In this document: positions 1 to 10,464 of the stretch, one piece after another
Numbering within the stretch: the stretch's first letter is position 1
Layout of the letters: each line of letters starts with the position of its first letter
Notes under the pieces: generated by a model
Databases searched by the model: none
Told to the model about the DNA's origin: nothing
What the model saw: the letters and a program-made list of their open reading frames with translations, nothing else
Assembly: GCA_963575645.1 (NCBI GenBank)
Contig: OY754464.1
Coordinates: forward strand, 60,548,948 to 60,612,947
From: Xanthostigma xanthostigma
Lineage: Eukaryota > Arthropoda > Insecta > Raphidioptera > Raphidiidae
Length of the DNA stretch: 64,000 nucleotides
Direction of reading: 5' to 3'
Translations under genes and position numbers: made by a program

Positions 1-1216
1 ACCGACGACACGCAATAGGCCTGTTGGTTGTCAAAAATATTCTTAAATGTTACGAAACTGTTAATTTATTTTTAAGACAAGACAAAAACTTCTGGACGTT
101 TTATGTACCTACAGTGTTGAGTTTCTTGTGATATCGAGCAGTTGTTTTTTTTTTTTAAAGGTAGGTACTACTTAAAAAAAGTAATTGAAAAGCTCTTAAG
201 AGGGCGCGACATTGACAGCGCAAATGCGAGAGCTTAAGAATTTTCACTTGTCAGTTTAAGTTCAAAGGTTAATAACATTGCGAACAAACATTCGGAAATG
301 AAACATCTTGTATGCGTGCATTAGTCTGAACGCTCGGAACATTCTGAACATGGGAATTCTACACATAATACAGTTGATAACTCATTCAACTGACTTACTG
401 ATTACTCATATATTGAACGTTTTGAGCCACTGTATTTGGAGGAAGGTCCAAACGTTTACCATTCCGGGAGCTACGTTTTCTGTTGGAGACGTTAGGACGT
501 TCGGATTTCATCACGAGATGTAAATAGCAATTAAAAGTGATCAGGAAAAGAGGGGTTTCCTATTACTACCAGAATTTAAAAAAATATAAGAAAGAAAAGA
601 AATACCGAAAAAATTCTCAAAATCGTCTCAAATTTAACCCTTCAACAATGATTAAAAGGTGCTGCTGTTCGACAGGACCAGATTTACAAATTTTAGTTAG
701 TAATTTTAATAGTGAATGACTTATTAAAGGGTTCGAATTTTTTAATAACACGTCAAAAGAAATATACCTAACTTAAAAAACGGCATTACCGTGAGCATTG
801 CCGCGGGTATAGACTAGTAGTACAACATTCGAAGTCGTACCGATGAACTTAAATAGGTGTAGACAATATATTAATATTGATTAGTAATTAATAGGTATTT
901 ATAATTATCGGGAAGGTATTTTGGAAACGGCTTACAAACTATAAGCACAAAATACAACTATGTAAATATGCACAGTCTCTCACCTTTTGCTCAATGAGTG
1001 CAGTCTGCTTGTGGGGTATTTGTTTGTATTTTATATACCGCATGTTTAGAAACAAAGTATGTACAAAATGTCATATTTATTTTCCATTTCTCGATTTATA
1101 CGATTGAGCCGATGGCTCCACTAGTGTTGGTGCTGCCGTGTTTCGTCTCAATCGCGTGCGAAGCCGTGGGTAATGGCTATTTTTAAAAAACAGTTGTGTG
1201 GTTTTAAGAAACCACG
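1..1216. other. No gene recognised; A+T-rich DNA
   Basis: Only short chance reading frames are present, with no domain, splice or repeat signature I can name. There are A/T homopolymer runs near 147-160 and 170-180. Confidence 0.5.
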
Positions 1217-1220
1217 CCGC

Positions 1221-1545
1221 AAGTGAAACTTTTATTGGATTGTAGGCGTTGGATTGTAGACATTTTTCCATCACGATTAATTATAAACAACAATATTCAC
1301 ATGAATACACGAATAAAAACATGTAAACACTGTACAGCACTTGCCCGCATGACAGACTGACTATGTGTTATACATACTACACGGTCAGCGGATGCTAACC
1401 ATGGGCGCCGCCATATTGGCATTGGCTGCTCTACCGAGCGCCCACTCCGAACGCCTTTCACTTTACCCCTACTCCGCGGCCGCCTGTAATGCGACATGCA
1501 ACAGATGGCCAGAAAAATTCGGGGCGATAGAATAAAAGTTTCACT
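1221..1545. repeat. Possible MITE with AAGTGAAACTTTTATT ends
   Basis: A 16-bp word, AAGTGAAACTTTTATT, at 1221 is matched in inverted form (AATAAAAGTTTCACTT) at 1530-1545. The interior is more G+C-rich than its surroundings. No target duplication is visible, so this could also be a coincidence of a recurrent motif: a close relative, TGAAGTGAAACTTCTATTG, stands alone at 3861. Confidence 0.25.
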
Positions 1546-1639
1546 TTAATAAATATATGAGAACGCCCTGCAAATACGGTTATTATTCCGTAAGAAAGTT
1601 CGATATAGCATAATACGCCTATCTTTAATAGGCAATCTA

Positions 1640-1670
1640 CAAATTCGGGCGAACAGGACCGGGCTGCTAG
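1640..1670 (+). mobile_element. Helitron-like 3' terminus
   Basis: A GGGCGAA...CCGGGC partial hairpin lies just upstream of CTAG followed by T, the arrangement expected at Helitron 3' ends (hairpin, then CTRR, inserted before T). No 5' end was found upstream, so this is a fragment. The family assignment is inferred from the terminus only. Confidence 0.35.
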
Positions 1671-1821
1671 TTTATTAATAAAAATAATAAATTAAAAATA
1701 TGAATTGATGTCAAGTCCAAATAATTAATAGATGAATTTGCTAGTATCAAATATTATCAAATCTATATATTTTTATCAAATAATATCGAGCAAATTAGAT
1801 TGTATAATAACCAATTATTGA

Positions 1822-1870
1822 GTTGCAGAAAGCATTGTCAGAAAATCTGATTTGACAATGACCTTAGATT
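1822..1870. repeat. Short interspersed repeat shared with 12956-13005
   Basis: The stretch with TGCAGAAAGCATTGTCAGAA and CTGATTTGACA reappears with a few changes at 12956-13005. The shared block is about 45 bp and its family is unknown. Confidence 0.5.
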
Positions 1871-3109
1871 GTCTACAATTAAGAAAAGCAAAGTAGATTT
1901 TTAAATCGATCTTTCTCGAGAAATAATTGATCCATTGAAACGATATTTATTTTGAACTGTGTAGGTATGCATGTATTTAATATTGTTTTTGGACAATTTT
2001 CACTTCAAAACTGCATTTCTCTACGCATTTTGATAAAAGTGTAGCTTCAAAAGTGACTTTTTTCTATGCAGATCAGTGATTTGTTTTTCTACATGATAGG
2101 GAGTTTCACAAGGACATTAGACATGTCTAAAACCTGTCATTATATTATCTCAATCTAAGCTCCTTGTCAGCTAATTTTTTTTAGCAAAGTTCTCTACAAC
2201 CAAGTCAGCCTAACTGTTTCATCACAAGCCAAAATTATAACAATATGCAAAAATGTAAAAACCGATAACTAGATGTATATAAAACTTGCGCCGCAATTTT
2301 TTCATTAATACGTTGTTTCGCGTATAACCTGCACATGATCCGTAGACGTTTGGGTTTTTTCGTTCCTTTTTCAACGCTGCCGTAGCTCTCGCTTTCGCTC
2401 AGCATTTCTCAATGCGAGCTTTCCGTTGATTGCGTTTTTTATAATTTGCGAATCATATGAGACGATATGTTTAGCTATTTTGTAATTTTCAATTTAGTAC
2501 AGATTTTCACCTATATTCCGGTAACTATTTTTATTGTCTTGCTTTAGCTCCTATAGTAGTGCTCCGCGAGCTCTTTAAAATGACACCCGAATCAACGTCC
2601 TTACTAAACGCGTTTCCATGTTACATTAACTTAAAACTGTACACAAAGCTAATTCGTAACTATCATGCGCATGCGCCTACACTCGTTCGATGACGTCACA
2701 GGAAAAACGAATCGTACGCGACGAACTCGTAAAGACATGCTCTACCCGTTAATGCATTATTATTAGTCTCGTAGTTATTAGCGAATGGAATCTAAGGGCC
2801 ATATTTATAAAGAGCCAATAACTAATTTAACAAGTAGATTGTATTAATAAACCAATTAATAGACTGACTTGGTATTTGATAAATAATTTATAGGTTGAAG
2901 TAGCCTCCTATTAAACTATTTATTAGCAGTTTTAACAAGGAAAGAAATATATTCTTTTCCGTTTCTTTTCGCTTTTTGACAATTAATCCAATATGGCTGC
3001 TGTGTTATTGATCACATGTTAATTTGGTTAGTACGAAATGGACACTCTCCGTCTCGTATTATGTTATGTCACCCTAGTTTAAATATTGTTAATTCCCAAA
3101 TTTATACTT
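1871..3109. other. No gene recognised
   Basis: A+T-rich DNA with no recognisable coding or repeat signature. A CRE-like TGACGTCA lies near 2691 in a locally CpG-containing stretch, but nothing ties it to a transcript. Confidence 0.45.
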
Positions 3110-3260
3110 ACTAATATGTGAAATTATTATTTTTAAATATAATTTTTAAGTTTAACTAAATCTGAAGATGGTCCAAATCCGGACTGAAACATAAATTGGT
3201 TAATGATTTTAATAAAGATTACCTGAAAAATTAGTCAGAAATCTTATTTATTATATAATA
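3110..3260 (+). repeat. Penelope-like repeat, copy A
   Basis: This stretch is similar over roughly 130 bp to the reverse complement of 50395-50545, including CTGANGATGGTCCAAATCCG and a downstream AATAAAGAT...TTAGTC block. It contains the hammerhead-like fold at 3152-3203. Penelope-like elements are known to carry hammerhead motifs in their terminal repeats, and that is why I lean to this class. No reverse transcriptase is nearby. Confidence 0.45.
3152..3203 (+). ncRNA. Hammerhead-ribozyme-like fold (A)
   Basis: The core runs CTGAAGA (3162-3168), one extra T, stem II GGTCC/GGACT with a 6-nt loop, GAAAC (3186-3190), then ATA as the cleavage triplet. The ten bases after the triplet (AATTGGTTAA) pair 9 of 10 with the ten before the core (TTAACTAAAT), giving stem I. 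Stem III is minimal, as in the known Penelope-type motifs. The extra base between CTGAAGA and stem II departs from the textbook core, so activity is uncertain. Confidence 0.5.
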
Positions 3261-3303
3261 TAATCAGATTTTAACAAAGATTCGATTATTGTTATAAAAT
3301 TAA

Positions 3304-3963
3304 TAAAATTTTTAGGGATATTTCACGTTACCTGATATCCACTGAACAATTTACAATTTATAGTAAGGACACAAATCTTAACGAGTCAATAGTTATATAT
3401 TTGACAATTCTGCTTCATGAATACCAAGTTTCCTTATTGGTTCAATAAAAGTTAACGATTAAATAACTATTGAGTATTAACAAGTCTTTATGAATACGGC
3501 CCTAAGAGTATTTGGTAAGGCAAGAAAATGCGACCCGCGGAGTCACTATACTTAACGGGCGAACAGACGGCCAAAAGTGTATACTAGTGGTACCTACCTA
3601 CATGCGATATTGTATGTCACACTTGACATTAGACACCCGGTGTACATTCCATCGACTGTACACAGTGCAGCCTACAGACTCCATTCCGCCACTATGATTT
3701 CGGCGTACGGACTGTGAGGGTGTATTACTGGGGACTGGCGGTGGTGGGGAGTAGGGGTGCAGGCAGGCGGTCAAAACACGACGCGCGTGTACACACACCG
3801 ATCAATATCACACTATACGGAGAATTGCAACTATTTCGGTGTTGACTATTGATAACTTTTTGAAGTGAAACTTCTATTGCGACATGATAGAAATAGATGA
3901 ATCAAAAAAGAAAGAGATGAATAATTATAATAATCCGTTCAACGTCCGTTTCTCGACTTTGTC
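3304..3963. other. No gene recognised; G+C-richer patch at 3500-3840
   Basis: The patch at about 3500-3840 is richer in G+C and CpG than its flanks and contains TGAAGTGAAACTTCTATTG at 3861. No protein similarity is apparent in any frame. Confidence 0.45.
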
Positions 3964-3971
3964 ATAACGAC

Positions 3972-4655
3972 TAGGGATGTGAATAAATAATCGATTTTTA
4001 TTTTAATCGATTATTTTTTTCTTATAATCGATTTCTTTTAATCGATTTTATTTATGACAATAATCGATTTTTAATTAATCGATTATAGAAATTACACATT
4101 TTAATCGATTTTTCTAAATAGTGCCATCTGTGCGACAGACGATTCTTTTTAGTTTTTTGATTCTTTAAATTCAAAGTTTAAAGCATGATTTGTTTTGTAT
4201 TTTAATTTTCATACCAAAAACTTGTCGTTTTACTTTTGATTCTTATCGTTTGGTTTTATTTTTTTATTGTAAATTACAATTTGTAATAAAATGTCAAATT
4301 GTACTAGAAACTGTTTCAACAAATTATTCTAATCTGTATCAAAACAATAAGGTTGTCATTTTGGATATTATTATTATACTTACCATTTTAAATGATTTTT
4401 ATTCTAATAAATTTTTAATATTATTCTCTTAGGCCTAGTTTATATGAGAGGCGTTCAACGCACGTTAGCCCAACGCGCGTTGAACGCCTCTCATATAAAC
4501 TAGGCCTAAGTTTTGTTATAAAACAGAAAAAATCGATTTTTCTACAAAAATCGATTATTTCTTTTAAAATCGATTTTTTAAAAATCGATTTATATTCAAA
4601 CTAAAAAAATCGATTATTAAGTAATCGATTTTTTTCATTCAATGTCACATCCCTA
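3972..4655. mobile_element. hAT-type MITE with perfect 8-bp TSD
   Basis: The element starts TAGGGATGTGA and ends TCACATCCCTA, and is flanked on both sides by ATAACGAC (3964-3971 and 4656-4663), an exact 8-bp target duplication as hAT elements make. Both ends are packed with repeated AATCGATT words that can pair across the element. The centre (about 4130-4430) is unrelated A+T-rich sequence. A separate 83-bp hairpin element sits inside at 4428-4510. There is no transposase, so it is non-autonomous. Confidence 0.85.
4428..4510. mobile_element. 83-bp hairpin element (micro-MITE), copy 1
   Basis: Two 39-nt arms (4428-4466 and 4472-4510) are complementary except for one position, around a 5-nt loop. 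The arms begin CTTAGGCCTAGTTTATATG. A second copy lies at 37934-38014. In the second copy the GGCCTAG ends are flanked by TAA on both sides, and here by TTA/TAA, which suggests the 3-bp duplication of PIF/Harbinger elements. It is inserted in the hAT MITE and is therefore younger than it. Confidence 0.7.
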
Positions 4656-4663
4656 ATAACGAC

Positions 4664-4998
4664 GCCATTCGTAACATTACTATTTTTTTACACTTCCCGT
4701 TATTTTCCACATTTCAACTTCAACTAACTAATAGCAATAGGCGAATGAAGGATTTTTTTAGGATATTAGGATTACAATAATAATGCTTAATAAGCACTTT
4801 CAAAGTTTAATAAAACATAATATATTTCGTCTATCGTTCGTAATTATTATTTTATTTAATGTTAGAAATCAGTTTCTTGTCCAATTTCTAAATCCAAACT
4901 TCCTCATCAATTAGAAAATATAATAACTTAACGTTGGAAGTAAAGATTTAAGAAGTTGTTTTAAAACGTTTTGATGCTATATGCTTAATTTTACAATT
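4664..4998. other. No feature recognised
   Basis: A+T-rich sequence between two repeats, with no ORF or structure of note. Confidence 0.45.
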
Positions 4999-5604
4999 TC
5001 AACCCATAAGTGGGGAATGGTACTAGTTTAGGTCAAAAATTTTACAATAACTTTTCGTTTTGAGGTCTCCCGAATTCAAAAAAACATTATTTTTGGAAAA
5101 ACTCTGTGCCTTTTTTAGTCTGTTTGTCTGTGAGCACGATACATAAAAAATGGATGAACAGATTGAAACCAAATTTTAGGAGGATGTTTGGTATGCTTTA
5201 TTGTTTTTGGGAAAATCGGCGCATGCGCGGAAGAGATATGTGCTATAATAGTGTTTTCCATAGAACAATGGTATACTTTTCTTAACGGCTTATTATTCTA
5301 TTTATTTTTTCAAAGAAGTGTTGTTAAAACATTTTTTTTCTAAACTTTATAGTATCGGAAATATTTTGAAAATAAAAAAATCAGCTGTCCTTTTGTTTTG
5401 TAGATCTGTCAGAAATAAACTAGTTATTAAGCATGCTTTGATTAATTTTTACATGGCGTGGAACATATGTAGGAAGCCATAGCAACGAATAGCAAATATC
5501 ATATTGAATACTAGCCATTACCCAAGCTACCTCACGCGATATCAGAAATTTGATTTTCTTTATTATACTGATATCAAATGTCAACATTTTGAAGTTGGAA
5601 TGGT
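4999..5604 (+). repeat. ACCATTCC-ended repeat, copy 1
   Basis: The left end contains CAACCCATAAGTGG and GGTACTAGTTTAGGTCAAAA, and the right end is GTTGGAATGGT. Internal landmarks shared with copies at 15407, 27730 and 29108 are GTTTGTCTGTGAGCACGATA, the block around ACAGATTGAAACCAAATTTT, and CGGCGCATGCGC followed by AGAGATAT. There is no coding capacity. It resembles a long MITE; the superfamily is not determined. Confidence 0.65.
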
Positions 5605-6055
5605 CCCGTCGCCCAATTTGCTGGAATTTTTTTAAGCACTTTAGTAAGTGCTCGACGCTTGTTGCTTTGAATAAATCGAGCATCTATGAAAGTGCTCGGT
5701 GCTTCCTGCACTTAGGTTCACTATTTTGCCCAGCTCGGCTAGTTAGTAATAGTTAACGTCGAAATAATCGGAATCCACGTGCCGTGCCGCAGCAGACACG
5801 CAGAAACACTCATCGCTCTGAACATAAACGTCCTAAGGTAGGCATCTCTCTCTCTGCGATTGTAAATTGATCAAACATCGAATGGAATCTTCAATCTGCA
5901 CTATTGATAAGGACTGGCGCAAAACAGTTCCAAAGACGGAACGAGCATGGTTTGTTTTCTTTGTATCTCGGAAACATCCGAGGAAAGATTTCGTTCTACT
6001 GTTTTACTGACACCTTTGCGCTGAAAGAAAGAAATTGTAACAACACTGTTCTGAA
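5605..6055. other. No gene recognised
   Basis: No repeat or gene recognised. 5904-6098 is open in both orientations for 64 codons, but I see no known domain and part of it belongs to the neighbouring LTR-like repeat. Confidence 0.4.
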
Positions 6056-6524
6056 CTTGGTGGCAAAAAGATTTATTTACAAAAGGAAACGTCAATAAAA
6101 CAAACTAAAAGTACTTCTCTAATAAAAATTAAATAATAAATAACGAAAAACAAACGAATTCTAAAACAACAATAATAACACTAAACTATGTACACAGAAT
6201 GTTTATATCTCACAGATCTATTTATCTTATAATGGTTATTTATGTCACTATATATATTTTATGTAGCGCACTGTTCGCTGTCACTGACGACTCGTAACTC
6301 CACCTTCCACGCTAGCGTTGTTTATATGTTTATATGTTCTTCATCCACATCGTGGAACATTCTTCGGCATTCTAGATGCTTCGGCATTCTTCTATGGTTC
6401 CGATGACAATGAGTGTAACAATACGCGCATTGTTGTCTATGCGGTTCCGACAACAATACAAGCGTTGCTGTCTACGCGACTCTGACAACAATGAAACTCC
6501 GCCGCCTCCAGTGGCGTCTCGTTA
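6056..6524 (-). repeat. LTR-like repeat, copy B (minus strand)
   Basis: The reverse complement matches 10465-10940 along its length. It starts AACGAGACGCCA, carries CGGAACC-type tandem words, then a TATA-like region, and ends with an AATAAA-rich segment and GTAAATAAATCTTTTTGCCA. A promoter-like start followed by a polyadenylation-like end is what an LTR looks like. The likely boundary TTCA on the inner side would fit a CA end. No primer-binding site, polypurine tract or coding region adjoins it, so it may be a solo LTR. Confidence 0.5.
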
Positions 6525-7361
6525 AAATAATATTTTAAGTGTCCGTGGATGGCGGATCATTATCATTCCACAATTAAAATTGGCCGGGAACATTTTTCGT
6601 AGTCTGTCCGAATGTGTCATGCGCTCGATATAGTACACTTTATGCACTCTCATTCGGGAACGAACGAATACTCATTGTGGTCGTTATTGGACTTGACGCA
6701 CGGCGACAGATTTCGGATAGAAATCGAACATAATCTGCCGGAGTATCGACACACTAAGATGCGTTTTAATAAAAGATAAGAATCAACTCCGACAAAGAAC
6801 ATAATTCCTGGAGCTATTCATGTCCGGAAGAACCTAAATCTACTGTTGATAAGAACTGCGAGCATAATATTAAAATGCAGTGGAAAAGAACACATTGAGA
6901 AGCCGTCTCGGAACGCAACATTTGGTAAAAAAAACAGTACCCTCAGAGTACGCACACATGTATTAGAAAATGAAAATAATTGATTTTTCAGGGTCTTCCA
7001 GTACTTAAAATTGCAACTTTCCTTAGATTTTTATATTCTCACGAAACTTATTTTTGGAACGTCTTAATTTATCTCATATTTTTTCACCGCCATGTAACAG
7101 ATATTAAAAACCGAAAAATTAATCTGTCCGCGACGCTAGTGTTAGGTTAGGTAAAGGTAGGTATAAATGTATCGCTAATACCGCTGAGAGGCAATTTTAC
7201 GTTGTTAATTAAGGAAAAACGCTCATTCGATATTCTCGTCTTTTATACGCTTGAATCTTTAGGTATACCAATGATAACAAGTTGTGTAACAAGCTTAGTA
7301 TTGTTATCTAGATAACAGATAATAGTTAGGTGTTGAAATGTGGGGACCAAATAGTAGACAT
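6525..7361. other. No gene recognised
   Basis: Mixed-composition DNA without recognised repeat ends. GTTATCTAGATAAC near 7303 is a small palindrome. Confidence 0.4.
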
Positions 7362-7840
7362 GTGTGAAGTTTGTCCCCCAATCAAGCAATATTGCTACCA
7401 AAATATTTGTAACCTTAATATTTCACTTTGTAATAATTTGTATTCTACTTTTTTTTAAAGTAACCAAACCGTTTGCGTTCCCGAGATATGACCGATTACT
7501 CAATGACGGGCTAACTTTACCTCCTCCCCTCAAGTCGCCAAATTCACTGCATCGAGAAATGGCTCATATTTCGGGTACGATTTGGTTACAAATTCTAAAA
7601 AAAATGGTTACGAATAGTTACATATTACTAAGATTAAAAATCTGTGTCGAATAAATTTGGCAACTTGGGGAGCTACCGTGAAGCTAACCCCTCATTGAGA
7701 AATCGGTCATATCTCGGGAACAGTTCGGTAACAAATTATAAAAAGCTGGTTACATATAGTTATAAATTAAAATATCGAGGTTAAAATTTGTTTGGAAGTA
7801 ATATTGCTTGGTTGGGGGGGGGGGGCTAACTTCACGCACG
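7362..7840. mobile_element. Foldback MITE with GTGAAGTT...CCCCC ends
   Basis: The left end GTGTGAAGTTTGTCCCCCAA with CAAGCAATATTGCT is matched in inverted form at the right end, which has a G13 run at about 7816-7828. The interior also has an imperfect direct repeat of about 72 bp (7554-7627 and 7697-7770) and an inverted copy of part of the same unit (7477-7525). The unit includes GGTCATATCTCGGGAAC. There is no coding region. Confidence 0.6.
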
Positions 7841-8259
7841 TAAATAGTAATGAAAGTAAAACTTTAATGTGCGATTGTAACGACGGTAATGCATATAACA
7901 AGTAGGTACTACAGTTTTCAACCACGTAAATACCTACTCCACTAGTATTGCCTATACATATTACAGATTATACAAAATGATTTTGAAATACAATCGTCTC
8001 TTTTATAACGCGGTGCTGTGCGCTTTTGCCAGTGCCGGATTATCGAATGGACAAAGTAGACGTCGGCCTATGTGTAATAAACTGTTACATGAGGGAGGCT
8101 TTTTTCTATATAGGGACCGAGCAGAAATTAAATCGTAGCACTTACGTCGACAAGCGCGCCTCTTTGTGGTATAAAAACGAATACAGCCAATTGATACTGT
8201 CATGTTCTGCCAAAATCATAATAAAGTGCTTTAAAAAAATTAAGCGATTCCCGCCAATG
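7841..8259. other. No gene recognised
   Basis: No repeat or domain signature seen. An ORF of 79 codons at 8026-8265 runs toward the next element's end and has no recognisable motif. Confidence 0.4.
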
Positions 8260-8810
8260 CGCTAAGAAAGTATTTTTGACACGCGACCTTCGCACCATCT
8301 CGTGTTTGATTTTTTTCAAAAGTGGTTCACCCAAAACGTACAAACACATGGAAACCAGCGTTATTCTTAATTATAAAAAAATATTTACGCAAAATGTCAG
8401 TAAAAAAACTACATAAATGATATACATATTTATTTCAAAATATTTTAAATCTTATTTTTGTTAACAAAAAAACAATTAGGTGTGATATTTTTCATGTATT
8501 TAATAATGATTACAGACGTAAAATAAAATTTAATTACCATTGACGACGTACTGCTGCAGTCCATTTTTTTTCTCTCTAATTCATAAGAAAAACGGTGGAA
8601 TTGTAATTCTGGATGCTTAGTTGGTGTATCTTTACAATCAACAACACAGCACTTACGATTTGATAGCTTTTTACCCATTTGATTCGACAATTAATCCTTA
8701 TTAAAATGCACGTATAACATAATATGACACTAAGGTTTTGACTGAACCAGATTAGAGAAAAAACCACGAGAGGGCGCAAAAATCGCCTGTCAAAAGATAC
8801 TTTCCTAGCG
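8260..8810 (-). mobile_element. TIR element carrying a THAP-domain exon
   Basis: Inverted ends of about 45 bp: CGCTAAGAAAGTATTTTTGA at 8260 and, reversed, TCAAAAGATACTTTCCTAGC ending at 8810; the innermost part is CACGAG in both arms. Between them, on the minus strand, lies the start of a THAP domain. THAP zinc fingers are the DNA-binding domains of P-type transposases and of host genes derived from them, so a P-element-related, internally deleted transposon is a reasonable reading. No 8-bp target duplication is visible in the immediate flanks. Confidence 0.6.
8538..8690 (-). pseudogene. THAP zinc-finger N-terminal exon, frameshifted
   Basis: The minus-strand reading from an ATG at 8690 includes CCVVDC, then FHRF, the first cysteine pair and the FHRFP-like segment of a C2CH THAP domain. 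In this frame the next residues do not fit, but one base later the reading is KKWTAAVRRQW, the usual continuation. The shift falls in an A8 run (T8 at 8564-8571 on the plus strand). A GT that could be a splice donor follows (8537-8536). The distal Cys and His of the finger are absent here. This is a broken or error-affected exon, not a functional gene as read. Confidence 0.65.
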
Positions 8811-8997
8811 TATATCATTTGGAAATTTTTTTCTATTCCATTTTATTTCCACTTGATATTTATATGTATATTATATTATATAATATATTTCTCATATATT
8901 TTTATTTTTTTTTGTAATTTTTAATTTTTAAACTTTTATTTTAATTTTATTTTTTTAATTGTTTTTTTAATCTATTTTCTCAATTTTTTTCATTATT
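8811..8997. other. Very A+T-rich, T-run DNA
   Basis: Long tracts of T and TTTAATTTT-type words; low complexity with no other signal. Confidence 0.6.
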
Positions 8998-9485
8998 AAC
9001 CGACTTCAACAAAAAGGAGGAGGTTCTGTGTTCGTCTGTATATATATATTTTTTTTTTATGTTTGTTCACCGATTTCTCCGTCAATTATGGACCGATTTT
9101 CAATTTTTTTTTATTCGAAAGAGTGCACCTCAGAGGTGGTTCCATCGGAACCAAGTCAGGATCTGATGGTGGAATCCGGAGAAATCGAGGGAAACTCTCA
9201 AATTTCAAAGAAACGCATAATGTTTTTTATGTATGTTCAGCGATTTTTAGTGTTAGATTAACACTAAAAAGAGAAAAATAAAATATTTTTAACAAAAAAA
9301 TTGAACCGATTTCACACTAAAAAGTAAAAAATAATTGCGTATTGAAATGTTTTGGAGTCGGTGTAGTTCTCGGAATAGATTTCATTTTGGCTGACACCGA
9401 CTCCAAAACATTTCAATACGCAATTATTTTTTACTTTTTAGTGTGAAGTCGGTTCAATTTTTTTGTTAAAAATATTTTATAATAT
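8998..9485 (+). mobile_element. Foldback repeat with AACCGACTTC end, copy 1
   Basis: It starts ACCGACTTCAACAAAAAGGA and is alignable over its whole length with 47035-47540. The right part is a strong hairpin: left arm 9279-9364, loop 9365-9393, right arm 9394-9480. Upstream is a smaller hairpin, AGTGTTAGATTAACACT at 9250. Comparison with copy 2 shows an inverted loop and co-changed arms. No protein is encoded; frames at 9028-9281 are low-complexity read-through. The family is common-looking in insects, but I cannot name its superfamily. Confidence 0.75.
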
Positions 9486-10277
9486 GTACAGTGGAAAAAT
9501 TGTGGTATGTGCACTTTTGGTTTTGCAACTCTATGCTGGTTCTATTAAAAATTATTTTTTTTCCTTTAAACTTAAAAAAGTATAATATATATATATTTTT
9601 TATTTATTTTAAAATGTAGGTACGGCATTAAATTATTTACATCGAAGAACGGTCGAATCTATTATATATTTATTGTGCTATCTTCAGGTAGGGCATCCGA
9701 AGCCTATACTTAATATCTAGATGTTCTGTGCAGTGTTGTTCGTATCTATATAGATGCCGAGTGTGTTCAGATATTGATTGAAACTTAATCCGATTAGAGC
9801 TTTTTGTGAGAACGCGCGCCGTCTTGTTCCCGTGATGATACGGCCGATAGCCGATCGGTTGCCGATGGACGATGAAGAGCCTCTAAAAAAAGTAAGTGAT
9901 TTAGAGCAAACATAAAAGAGTCGACGAGAGATTTATCACCCTGTTAGCTCGTGCACAAAAAAAAAACCTGCGCCCTTTCCTTTTCCAATCACACGCGTTC
10001 TGATTTGATAACTGAATTAAAACATTTGTAATGGCGACATGTCGATACACACCTTAGAGCAGCGTTCACTAAACTTTTTCGCCTGTGCACCTCTCAGAGA
10101 TTAGCAAAATAATGTTGAGCTATGAGATAAATTATATTACATTTTCCACATTTTATAGTGCGGTCTGTTCTTCTCTAAAATCTGCCACTCTAGGCCACGG
10201 TCTACTCGACCTGTTGGTATATCCGCCATTGCAAAAAATGATACCATGAGAAAGAAAATTGTTTGAGGCAAAAAATA
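9486..10277. other. No gene recognised
   Basis: An A+T-rich start, then mixed sequence. AGCAGCGTTCACTAAACTTT near 10061 resembles one hAT terminus, but no partner end was found. Confidence 0.35.
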
Positions 10278-10420
10278 CAGTAGAACTTGGTTAATTCGAA
10301 ATTCGATTATTCGAATTTCTCGGTAATTCGTATTTGTTGAGTGCTCCCCGTGTAGCACAATGTAATAATTTCTTCGATAATTCGAATCTCAACTCCGATA
10401 ATCCGAACTTTTTACTTGAG
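10278..10420 (+). mobile_element. pogo/Tigger-type fragment (one end)
   Basis: TACAGTAGAACTTGGTTAAT begins here after a TA, and the following sequence has several TTCGAA/TAATTCGAA and CGATAATCCGAA words typical of pogo-like termini. The complementary right end is missing, so this is a truncated copy. Confidence 0.5.
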
Positions 10421-10464
10421 TTCAATAAAATCACATGTAAAGCAGCGAACACTTTTTTCATACG

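Noticed and set aside
9028..9281. ORFs repeated at 47014-47324 suggesting a small conserved gene
   Set aside because: The similarity is at DNA level over the whole foldback repeat, including non-coding parts; frames differ and contain poly-T translations.
10055..10140. hAT left terminus CAGCGTTCACTAAACTTTTT
   Set aside because: No matching inverted end or target duplication in the following 3 kb.
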